Assembly: GCA_020431545.1 (NCBI GenBank)
Contig: JAGQIB010000231.1
Coordinates: 1 to 5,042 of the forward strand
From: Gemmatimonadota bacterium
GTDB taxonomy: Bacteria > ARS69
DNA: 5,042 nucleotides
Direction of reading: 5' to 3'
Shown: positions 1 through 5,042 of the stretch, piece after piece
How positions within the stretch are numbered: position 1 is the first letter of the stretch
Layout of the letters: every line of letters starts with the position of its first letter
Program-made: the position numbers and the translations under genes
The notes under the pieces: generated by a model
What the model saw: only the letters and a program-made list of their open reading frames with translations
What the model was told of the DNA's origin: nothing
The model's database searches: none

Positions 1-59
1 TACCCGGGAATCGGCCGAGGGTCGGTCCGACCCACGACCGCGGAATCGACGCCGGGCAC
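1..59 (-). CDS. Possible start of a further gene, perhaps MaoC-like dehydratase N-terminus (partial)
   Basis: A frame opening with GTG at 59-57 stays open for 19 codons to the left edge, reading roughly V-P-G-V-D-S-A-V-V-G-R-T-D-P-R-P-I-P-G. The GTG lies one base after the TGA of the Nudix gene, in keeping with the tight packing of this operon. I see no good Shine-Dalgarno, so coupling to the upstream stop would have to drive initiation. The 'D-x-x-V-V-G-R-T-x-P' pattern resembles the first residues of MaoC N-terminal (hot-dog fold) hydroxyacyl dehydratases, which often begin with a short 'VG+(T/E)xPP' stretch. That resemblance rests on about ten residues and is a guess. The alternative is that this is non-coding sequence downstream of the operon. 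Confidence 0.3.
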   Translation of the reverse strand, partial: MPGVDSAVVGRTDPRPIPG

Positions 60-60
60 G

Positions 61-567
61 TCAGAGGTTTCGTGAGCGTCCCCGCCGGTCCGGGTGCGCG
101 TCGGCTTCCAGGTAGTCCCGCAGCGCCTCCACCGTCGACGGGAAGGCGAGCTCCCGCCAGGGCAGATCCGTGTCCGGGAACGCGCGAGCCTCGAGACTCT
201 CTGACCGGCAGTGCGGTTCCCCCGATACGACCTCCGCGCGGTAGATCACGAGGATCGCCGTCTGTCCGGGGTAGCTGTAGATGCCGAGGAGGTCGGTCAG
301 TCGCACTTCGCATCCGGCCTCTTCCCGCACCTCCCGGATGGCCGCCGCTTCGACCGTCTCGCCGCGATCGACGTACCCGCCGGGAAAGGTCCAGCGCCCG
401 TAGCCGGGCGGGATCGCCCGACGCATCAGGAAGATGTCTCCCCGCCAGCGGAAGATCGCGCACGCCGCGACCTTCGGGTCGCGCCAGTGGACGTGACCGC
501 ACGACGAGCACGTCGGCGGCTCCCCTGCGAGCGGCGCCCCGCACCTGATGCAATGCCGCTCGATCAC
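61..567 (-). CDS. Nudix hydrolase with N-terminal zinc ribbon
   Basis: A 168-residue pyrophosphohydrolase expected to split a nucleoside diphosphate linked to another moiety, using Mg2+ or Mn2+ in the cytosol. Residues 6-23 form a zinc ribbon with two CxxC pairs (C6, C9, C20, C23). The Nudix box is complete at 64-86: G64-x5-E70-x7-R78-E79-V80-x-E82-E83-x-G85. The C-terminal part has E123-S-L-E126 followed by D134-L-P-W-R-E-L-A-F-P143. This layout matches the Nudix_N_2 plus Nudix architecture, which includes plant NUDX23-type FAD/ADP-ribose pyrophosphatases. It is not NudC (NADH/NAD-RNA), because the SQPWPFPxS motif after the Nudix box is absent. The start is the GTG at 567-565, which overlaps the amidohydrolase TGA (GTGA) and has GGAG four bases upstream. 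The same frame stays open further upstream, but those residues are arginine-rich shadow sequence. The family is certain; the substrate (FAD, ADP-ribose, other) is not. Confidence 0.93.
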   Translation of the reverse strand: MIERHCIRCGAPLAGEPPTCSSCGHVHWRDPKVAACAIFRWRGDIFLMRRAIPPGYGRWTFPGGYVDRGETVEAAAIREVREEAGCEVRLTDLLGIYSYPGQTAILVIYRAEVVSGEPHCRSESLEARAFPDTDLPWRELAFPSTVEALRDYLEADAHPDRRGRSRNL

Positions 568-1727
568 GCCGCTCCGGCGCCGTCGCGGAAGCCGCGCTCC
601 AGGTACAGGTGGGCGGCGCGCGTCATGACGTCGAGACCGAGCGGGAGCGCGCGTTCGTCCACGTCGAAGCGCGGGTGGTGATGCGGGAACGTTCCCTGGG
701 GCAGCGCGGATCCCACGAAGAAGAAGCAGCCGGGCACGGTGGCGAGCACGGTGGCGAAGTCCTCCCCGCCCATCGTGCGCTCGCTGTCGATGACGTTCTC
801 GGGCCCCACGACGGACGCGGCCGCCTCGCGCACGATCTCGCACATCCGCGCATCGTTCACGAGTACGCGCGTCACGCGACGGATCGACACCGTCCCGCGC
901 TCGCCCGTGATCTCCTGCAGCAGCCGGTGCGTGTCCTCGCGCACGCGCTCGTTGAACGTGCGGATCGTGCCCCACAGCGTCACGGAATCGGGGATGACGT
1001 TGAACGCGGATCCGCCGTCGAACCGCGTCACCGTGACCACGGCCGCATCGAGCGGGCTCACGCGGCGGCTCACGATCGTCTGCAGATCCGTGACCAGCTG
1101 CGCCGCCTTCACGATCGGATCGTCGGCGAGGTGCGGCACGGCGGCGTGACCGCCGAACCCGCGGACCTCGATCACGAACTCGTCCACCGAGGCCATGGCC
1201 GGCCCCGTCGTCACGCCGATCTTGCCGACGGGGAGCGAGCTCCACACGTGGAGCCCGAGCGCGGCGTCCACCCCATCCAGCCCGCCCTGCTCCGCCATTC
1301 GATCCGCGCCCTGACCGCCCTCCTCGGCCGGCTGGAACCCGAACGAGATGCGACCGGCGAGATCGGCCTTCGCGAAACGCTCGGCCACCATCATCGCGAT
1401 CGCCGTGTGGGCGTCGTGGCCGCAGGCGTGCATCACGCCGTCTTGCGTGGAGCGATAGTCGACGTCGTTCTCCTCCACGATCGGGAGCGCGTCCATGTCC
1501 GCCCGCACGTAGAGCGTGCGACCGCCGGCGCCCCGCGACGCGATGACTCCGGTCTTCGCGACCCCGTCGCGCACCTCGTAGCCGAGCTCCCGCATCCGGG
1601 TCGCGACGATGCCGGACGTGCGCACCTCCTGGTAGCCGAGCTCCGGGTGGCGGTGGAAGTCGCGACGGAGACGCACGAGCTCCGCCGTCTCCTGTTCCGT
1701 GGCGCGTCCGATCTCGGTGATGCTCAT
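564..1727 (-). CDS. M20D-family metallo-amidohydrolase (N-acyl-amino acid / hippurate hydrolase type)
   Basis: A 387-residue di-metal hydrolase, the usual length for the family, that removes an acyl or aryl group from an amide-linked amino acid or a similar substrate. Visible signatures in order: H25-R-H-P-E-L-G; R75-A-D-M-D-A-L-P; M99-H-A-C-G-H-D-A-H107, with Cys102 and His104 as metal ligands; F131-Q-P-A-E-E136, with the catalytic and metal-binding glutamates; G158-L-H160-V-W; the dimerisation-domain G192-G-H194-A-A-x-P; a late M-G-G-E-D-F; and H349-H-H-P just before F-D-V-D-E, giving the last ligand. No active-site residue is missing. There is no signal peptide, so it should be cytosolic. 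The start is ATG 1727-1725, overlapping the YgfZ stop as ATGA and preceded by GGAGGAG. The substrate cannot be read from sequence; hippurate, N-acetyl amino acids, auxin conjugates and cysteine S-conjugates are all used by relatives. Its tie to the pterin and transport genes is only positional. Confidence 0.95.
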   Translation of the reverse strand: MSITEIGRATEQETAELVRLRRDFHRHPELGYQEVRTSGIVATRMRELGYEVRDGVAKTGVIASRGAGGRTLYVRADMDALPIVEENDVDYRSTQDGVMHACGHDAHTAIAMMVAERFAKADLAGRISFGFQPAEEGGQGADRMAEQGGLDGVDAALGLHVWSSLPVGKIGVTTGPAMASVDEFVIEVRGFGGHAAVPHLADDPIVKAAQLVTDLQTIVSRRVSPLDAAVVTVTRFDGGSAFNVIPDSVTLWGTIRTFNERVREDTHRLLQEITGERGTVSIRRVTRVLVNDARMCEIVREAAASVVGPENVIDSERTMGGEDFATVLATVPGCFFFVGSALPQGTFPHHHPRFDVDERALPLGLDVMTRAAHLYLERGFRDGAGAA

Positions 1728-2554
1728 GGCTTCTCTTCTCCTCCGATCGGCGACACGGTCGCCGGGGTTCCGTCCGCCAGAACGAGACGCGCGTCGCGCG
1801 TCGCTTGCTCCTTGACGACCGACGCGAACGCGATGGGGATCCCGTCGCGCCGGGCCGCAGTCGTGATGCGCCCCACCGGAGCGTCGCCGGCGAGGAGCTC
1901 GGTGCCGGGCGCGGGAACGTCGGCGCCCTCGAGGGTCAGCCGCACGAGATGACGTTTCACGCGGCGGTAATTGTACAGCCGGGCCACGACTTCCTGGCCG
2001 AGATAGCAGCCCTTCGTGAAGTCGATGCAGCCGGCGAGTCCGACCTCGAGCGGCAGCGAGCGGTCGTCCCACTCCGCGCCGAACGCCGGGCGGAGCGTCT
2101 CGATCCGGATCCGCTCCCACTCGCCCGGCGCGGCGGGCGGAACGTCGGCCGTCGCCGCCGCGGCCCCCGGACCGAAAACGTGCGCGACGACGTCGCCGTC
2201 GCGGGCGATCGTGAGGCCGGGGGCGAGCTCGGCGGGAACTTCACCCACGAGCGTCACCACCTCGTCGCCCGACTCCTCGATCTCCACGTCGTCGGCGATG
2301 ACGTAGCGGCGCAGACTCTCCGCCACGACCGCCGCCCGTTCCCCGGTCGCGATCAGCACCGTGTCGTCCGGGCGCGCGACCATGAGCAGACGATCCACGA
2401 GCCGGCCCGTGCGCTCCAGCAGCAGCGTCGGGCGACTCTCGCCCGCCGCCAGCGACGCCACGTTCGCGGTCGTGAGGCGATGCAGGAACGACAGGCGGTC
2501 GGCCCCGGTCAGGCGCAGCGCGGCGAGTCCCGCATCGCAACGAACGAGGGTCAC
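1724..2554 (-). CDS. ygfZ: YgfZ/COG0354 folate-binding protein (GcvT-like, Fe-S enzyme maintenance)
   Basis: A 276-residue member of the YgfZ/CAF17/IBA57 branch of the GcvT (aminomethyltransferase) superfamily. In other bacteria and in mitochondria these proteins act with tetrahydrofolate to build or repair certain Fe-S enzymes, such as the radical-SAM enzyme MiaB. The hallmark K-G-C-Y-L-G-Q-E lies at 181-188, with the invariant Cys183, followed by V-V-A-R192. The N-terminal GcvT-like fold shows L-T-G-A-D-R-L-S-F-L-H-R at 15-26, T-T-A-N at 28-31, and G50-R-L-V-D. It lacks the full length and C-terminal layout of a glycine-cleavage T protein (about 365 residues), which rules out GcvT itself. 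Residues 129-144 are a low-complexity Ala/Pro linker. The start GTG at 2554-2552 overlaps the PTPS TGA (GTGA) and has a purine-rich GAGGGGG stretch upstream. The open frame continues further upstream, but only as shadow sequence. Confidence 0.9.
   Translation of the reverse strand: MTLVRCDAGLAALRLTGADRLSFLHRLTTANVASLAAGESRPTLLLERTGRLVDRLLMVARPDDTVLIATGERAAVVAESLRRYVIADDVEIEESGDEVVTLVGEVPAELAPGLTIARDGDVVAHVFGPGAAAATADVPPAAPGEWERIRIETLRPAFGAEWDDRSLPLEVGLAGCIDFTKGCYLGQEVVARLYNYRRVKRHLVRLTLEGADVPAPGTELLAGDAPVGRITTAARRDGIPIAFASVVKEQATRDARLVLADGTPATVSPIGGEEKP
1738..1744 (-). promoter_or_regulatory. Ribosome binding site of the M20 amidohydrolase
   Basis: The minus strand reads GGAGGAG, ten bases before ATG 1727-1725, followed by a second purine run (AAGAGAAG) closer to the start. 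It lies inside the last codons of the YgfZ gene (G-G-E-E). It supports ATG 1727 as the start over the longer open frame and suggests strong independent initiation as well as coupling. Confidence 0.7.
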
Positions 2555-3333
2555 TCGTCTTCCCCCTCGTACTCCAGGCGGTTGCGGGCGGTCTCGTGCA
2601 GCTCGATACGGGCGAGACGCGCGCCGGTTCCGGCCTCGTCGGCCGCGCGCGCGAGCGGCGCGGTCAGGCGACGCCACGCGACGCGCGCGATCTCCTCGGC
2701 CGTGGGGTTGATCCCGGCGAACTCCGGCAGGTCCTCGTTCAGGTGCTTGTGATCCCAGCGCCCCACGACCTCGGACTCCACGATGCGATCGAAGACGTCG
2801 GCCGGCAGCAGCTCGCCGGCGTGGCCGGTCCGGCCCGCGAGCGTGACCTCGAGCACGTAGTTGTGGCCGTGTCCGGCCGGGTTGTTGCACTTGCCGAACA
2901 CGCGCACGTTCTCCGTGTCCGACAGGGATTCCGCGTGCAGACGATGCGCCGCGCTGAACTCGTACGATCGGGTGACTCGCATTTCCTCTCCGGTCCACGT
3001 GACGATGGGCGATCGCGCCGCAACGAGCCGGATCCGCACCAGCGGCCGGTCGGCCAGCTTTCCTCCCAGGAGATCCCAGATTCCCTGCGCGAGCTTCTCC
3101 GCGGTCGGCAGCTCGGGGGCGTCGGCATCGGAGCCGTCCAGGCGTCGGCCGCTCAGGCGCTCCACCACGCGTTCCCGCAGCTGCTTCTTCACGTCGGTCA
3201 GGTTCACCACCATGCCGTGCTCGCTCGAAACGTCGCCGGCGAGCGTGGCCTCGAGATCGAACGCGAGCGGAATCCAGCGCCCGTCCTCGCCGCGCGCCAC
3301 CGCCTCCACCCGCTCCACGCGCGTGACCCGCAT
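2551..3333 (-). CDS. Tandem-domain 6-pyruvoyl-tetrahydropterin synthase family protein
   Basis: A 260-residue protein made of two PTPS (T-fold) units; single-domain relatives are about 120-150 residues. PTPS enzymes convert 7,8-dihydroneopterin triphosphate to 6-pyruvoyltetrahydropterin, or to 6-carboxytetrahydropterin in QueD. The second unit (118-260) carries the full site: F126-S-A-A-H130, F146-G-K-C149-N-N-P-A-G-H155-G-H157-N-Y, D194-H195-K-H-L-N199, P210-T-A-E-E, and L245-H-E247-T. The zinc ligands are His130, His155 and His157; Cys149 is the catalytic base, with Asp194/His195 and Glu247 as partners. The C-x5-HGH spacing matches the mammalian tetrahydrobiopterin-type enzyme rather than the C-x3-HGH of typical QueD. 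The first unit (1-117) keeps G40-M-V-V-N-L-T-D-V-K49 and P76-T-A-E-K but lacks every zinc and catalytic residue. The start ATG 3333-3331 overlaps the permease stop (TGATG), with GGAG six bases upstream. It ends inside the YgfZ start. The family is sure; biopterin versus queuosine versus folate role is open. Confidence 0.9.
   Translation of the reverse strand: MRVTRVERVEAVARGEDGRWIPLAFDLEATLAGDVSSEHGMVVNLTDVKKQLRERVVERLSGRRLDGSDADAPELPTAEKLAQGIWDLLGGKLADRPLVRIRLVAARSPIVTWTGEEMRVTRSYEFSAAHRLHAESLSDTENVRVFGKCNNPAGHGHNYVLEVTLAGRTGHAGELLPADVFDRIVESEVVGRWDHKHLNEDLPEFAGINPTAEEIARVAWRRLTAPLARAADEAGTGARLARIELHETARNRLEYEGEDE
2985..2991 (-). promoter_or_regulatory. Possible internal ribosome binding site before PTPS domain 2
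   Basis: On the minus strand GGAGAGG lies just before an in-frame ATG at 2982-2980 (Met118 of the tandem PTPS); GGAG is five bases from the ATG. This is at least as good as the site at the annotated gene start. If used, it would make a separate 143-residue protein containing only the catalytically complete unit. A chance match is possible because the GEE codons before Met118 naturally give a purine-rich string. Confidence 0.4.
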
Positions 3334-4259
3334 CAGCGACTCCGACGCCAAGGTCGGGCGAGCGCGGCCGGCGCGCCCGCCGCGCCGCGCGGAACGAGCG
3401 CCAGCACCACGAGCGTGAGCACGTAGGGCAGCATCTGGAAGAACTGGTACGGCACGCCGCCCCCCGGTCCGGCCTGGCCCTGGAGGCGCACCTGCAGCGC
3501 CATCGCGAGCCCGAAGGTGAGCGCCGCCGGCACCGCGAGCAGCGGCGACCAGCGAGCGAAGACCACGATCGCCAGCGCCACGAACCCGCGGCCGGCGGTC
3601 ATGTTCTCCACGAACGTATCCGAGTATCCGATCGAGAGGTAGGCTCCCGCCGCTCCCGCGAACGCACCCCCCACCAGCGTGGCCAGGAGACGCACCAGCG
3701 CGGTCCGGCCGCCGGCCGCCTCGACCGCATCCGGATTCTCGCCCGCCGCCCGCACGAGCAGTCCCGGCGACGTGAACCGCAGCGCCACCATCACCAGCGG
3801 GGCCAGCGCGAAGGCCGCGTAGCCCACACCGTTCTGCGAGAACAGCGCCGGCCCGATCCCCGGGATCCGCGCGAGGTTCCCGAGCGGCCACTCCGGAAAC
3901 GACGCCACGAGCACCGTGCCCGTGTCTGCGGTGAGCGCGCGGAACAGCACGCCGGTCGCTCCGAGCGCCAGCACGTTGATCGCCACTCCGGTCACGATCG
4001 GATCGAGGGCCCAGCGGACGACGAACAGCGAGAACACGGCAGCGAGCGCCATCGCGGTGACGACGGCGAGCGCGAGGCCGATCCCCGGATCGCCCGTCAG
4101 CCAGCTGCCCACGAACGCCGCGAACGCACCGGTCAGCATCATTCCCTCCAGCCCGATGTTCAGCACGCCGGAGCGCTCCGCAATCATCTCGCCGAGCGTC
4201 GCGAGGAGGATCGGTACGGTGATCCGGATCGTCGCCTCCAGCAGGCCCCCGAACTCCAT
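3333..4259 (-). CDS. ABC transporter permease, BPD_transp_2 family (NupQ/YufQ-like)
   Basis: A complete 308-residue inner-membrane permease, the usual size for this half of a nucleoside-type ABC importer. Signatures: E28-R-S-G-V-L-N-I-G-L-E-G-M-M41 after the first membrane segment; D86-P-I-V-T-G-V-A-I-N95; the cytoplasmic coupling loop V169-R-A-A-G-E-N-P-D-A-V-E-A-A-G183; F216-V-E-N-M-T-A-G-R-G-F226; and the C-terminal L277-P-Y-V-L-T. Hydrophobic spans at about 10-27, 41-55, 59-81, 87-106, 145-160, 191-212, 226-246 and 277-290 are consistent with a multi-pass protein. In Bacillus subtilis NupOPQN and in the spirochaete Bmp systems, such permeases pair with a twin-domain ATPase and a BMP lipoprotein to import guanosine and other nucleosides; substrate here is inferred from family only. 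The start ATG 4259-4257 shares a TGATG with the upstream permease and has GGGAGG five bases before it. Confidence 0.93.
   Translation of the reverse strand: MEFGGLLEATIRITVPILLATLGEMIAERSGVLNIGLEGMMLTGAFAAFVGSWLTGDPGIGLALAVVTAMALAAVFSLFVVRWALDPIVTGVAINVLALGATGVLFRALTADTGTVLVASFPEWPLGNLARIPGIGPALFSQNGVGYAAFALAPLVMVALRFTSPGLLVRAAGENPDAVEAAGGRTALVRLLATLVGGAFAGAAGAYLSIGYSDTFVENMTAGRGFVALAIVVFARWSPLLAVPAALTFGLAMALQVRLQGQAGPGGGVPYQFFQMLPYVLTLVVLALVPRGAAGAPAALARPWRRSR
3340..3343 (-). promoter_or_regulatory. Ribosome binding site of the tandem PTPS gene
   Basis: The minus strand has GGAG, then six bases, then the ATG at 3333-3331 that shares its A-T-G with the permease stop (TGATG). This fixes Met1 and includes the degenerate first PTPS unit in the protein. 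The frame upstream is open but gives shadow sequence of the permease gene. Confidence 0.6.
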
Positions 4260-5042
4260 CACTCCCTCCCCCGCGCCGCGAGCCCCACCACGAGCGTGGC
4301 GAGGATCACGACGCCCTGGATCACGAGGACGAGGACCTGCGAGACGTCGGCATCCTGCTGCAGGCGCGATCCGCCGGCCTCGAGCGCGCCGAACAGGAGC
4401 GCGGCCGGGATCAGCGCGAGCGGCCGGAGACGCGCGAGCAGCGCGACCGCGATCGCCGTGAACCCGTAACCGGGAGAGACCTTGTCGAACAGGCGACCGA
4501 GAACCCCGAGCACCTCGATCGCTCCCGCGAGACCGGCGAGTCCGCCCGAGATCGCCGCGGCGCGCATCACCGTGCGAGCTACCGGCACCCCGGCCCACTC
4601 GCAGGCGCGCGGACTCGCGCCCACCATGCGGATCCGGAATCCGGTCTCCGTCCGTTCGAGCAGCACGTGCGCGATCAGAACCAGGAGCAGCGCGATCGCG
4701 AGCCCCGCGTGCAGGGTCGTCCCGCCGCCGAAGAGGCGCGGCAGCACCACCGAAGACGCCACCGGGTTCCCGATCGGCTGCGCGCCCGACGACTCCTGCA
4801 GCGGACCGTGCACGAGCCAGGACAGCACGTAGAGCATCACGAAGTTCAGCATGATCGTGGAGATCACCTCGAGCGCGCCGCGCGAAACGCGAAGCCAGGC
4901 GGGGATCCACGCGAGCGCCGCCCCCGCGATCGCGGCCAGCACGAGCACGAGCGGCAGGTGGACGATCGTCGGCCAGTGCGACCACGTCCCCACGGAACCG
5001 GCCACGATCGCGCCCGCCATGAACTGGCCCTCGGCGCCGATG
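4259..5042 (-). CDS. ABC transporter permease, BPD_transp_2 family (NupP/YufP-like), 5' end cut by window
   Basis: The first permease of the pair; 260 complete codons are visible and the N-terminus lies past the right edge. The coding frame continues upstream of the ATG at 5020-5018 to the window end and reads I-G-A-E-G-Q-F, the family's 'NIGAEGQ' signature, so that ATG is internal and not the start. Counting from the visible Ile as 1: E58-V-I-S-T-I-M-L-N66, the coupling loop G134-F-R-I-R-M-V-G-A-S-P144, S165-G-G-L-A-G-L-A-G-A-I-E-V-L-G179 and G191-Y-G-F-T-A-I-A-V-A-L-L-A-R204 all match the family. Relatives are about 350 residues, so some 80-90 are missing. It should form a heterodimer with the following permease. 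Its coupling loop has G-A-S-P where the partner has G-E-N-P. An ATPase and a BMP-type binding protein are expected upstream, outside the window. Confidence 0.92.
   Translation of the reverse strand, partial: IGAEGQFMAGAIVAGSVGTWSHWPTIVHLPLVLVLAAIAGAALAWIPAWLRVSRGALEVISTIMLNFVMLYVLSWLVHGPLQESSGAQPIGNPVASSVVLPRLFGGGTTLHAGLAIALLLVLIAHVLLERTETGFRIRMVGASPRACEWAGVPVARTVMRAAAISGGLAGLAGAIEVLGVLGRLFDKVSPGYGFTAIAVALLARLRPLALIPAALLFGALEAGGSRLQQDADVSQVLVLVIQGVVILATLVVGLAARGRE
4265..4270 (-). promoter_or_regulatory. Ribosome binding site of the second permease gene
   Basis: The minus strand has GGGAGG five bases before ATG 4259-4257, within a longer GGGGGAGGGAG run. It supports this ATG. A GTG immediately before it (4262-4260) is in frame but would be too close to the site. 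Confidence 0.65.

Noticed and set aside
19..33. Palindrome GGGTCGGTCCGACCC, considered as a terminator or operator.
   Set aside because: The arms leave a one-base loop, so an RNA hairpin would have only about five pairs, with no T-rich tract on either side. It may lie within a coding region continuing to the left.
734..757. Perfect 12-base tandem repeat (GCACGGTGGCGA twice).
   Set aside because: It encodes A-T-V-L-A-T-V within the amidohydrolase, in a segment whose length equals that of relatives, so it is not an insertion; repeated residues plus biased codon use explain it.
568..1245. N-terminal extension of the Nudix frame.
   Set aside because: The extension is arginine-rich shadow of the amidohydrolase gene. 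Family similarity begins at the zinc ribbon directly after the GTG at 567.
609..1952. A 447-codon plus-strand open frame opposite the amidohydrolase and YgfZ genes.
   Set aside because: It is rich in Arg, His, Asp and Ala with no recognisable motif, and lies exactly antisense to two genes with intact family signatures. Long antisense frames are expected at this GC content.
1805..2752. A 315-codon plus-strand open frame opposite YgfZ and PTPS.
   Set aside because: Composition is shadow-like (Arg/His/Asp-rich, low complexity), and the opposite strand encodes well-conserved proteins.
3334..3891. N-terminal extension of the PTPS frame into the permease gene.
   Set aside because: The extra residues are Gly/Ala/Arg-rich shadow sequence; the permease in the other frame has full family motifs, and ATG 3333 has its own ribosome binding site.
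1..5042. CRISPR arrays, tRNA or rRNA genes, insertion sequences, toxin-antitoxin or defence genes, riboswitches.
   Set aside because: No array-like repeats, terminal inverted repeats, transposase or nuclease motifs, or RNA gene patterns were seen, and nearly every base is in an overlapping chain of metabolic and transport genes.

Overview
The window is a dense, GC-rich (roughly 70% by eye) bacterial segment in which every recognisable gene lies on the minus strand and is read from right to left. Free-living GC-rich bacteria such as Gemmatimonadota, Deinococcota, Actinomycetota and some Pseudomonadota or uncultured soil and marine lineages would fit. The sequence alone does not fix the phylum, and nothing points to a phage, plasmid or genomic island.

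Layout in the direction of transcription: (1) 5042-4259, the C-terminal part of a BPD_transp_2-type ABC permease resembling NupP/YufP, cut by the right edge; (2) 4259-3333, its partner permease resembling NupQ/YufQ; (3) 3333-2551, a 260-residue protein with two tandem 6-pyruvoyl-tetrahydropterin synthase (PTPS) folds, the first without active-site residues and the second with a complete set; (4) 2554-1724, a YgfZ/COG0354 folate-binding protein of the GcvT superfamily, linked in other bacteria to Fe-S enzyme maintenance; (5) 1727-564, an M20D metallo-amidohydrolase of the hippurate or N-acyl-amino-acid hydrolase type; (6) 567-61, a Nudix hydrolase with an N-terminal zinc ribbon; and (7) at the left edge, a possible 19-codon start of another gene, tentatively MaoC-like.

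The five junctions between the six confident genes all overlap, by 1 base (TGATG) at 4259 and 3333 and by 4 bases (GTGA or ATGA) at 2551-2554, 1724-1727 and 564-567. There is no intergenic space for a promoter or terminator, so this is most simply one polycistronic, translationally coupled unit. Its promoter, and probably the ATPase and BMP-type substrate-binding lipoprotein of the transporter, should lie beyond the right edge.

Possible functional links are inference only. The permeases belong to a family known to import nucleosides, including guanosine. The PTPS family acts on a pterin made from GTP. YgfZ is a folate-dependent protein. The zinc-ribbon Nudix type includes enzymes that cleave FAD or ADP-ribose. 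A purine/pterin/cofactor salvage theme is therefore possible, but the amidohydrolase does not obviously belong to it, and the cluster may simply be a housekeeping operon of convenience. I see no evidence for a wholly new system. The most unusual item is the tandem PTPS, whose two halves have lost complementary signatures.
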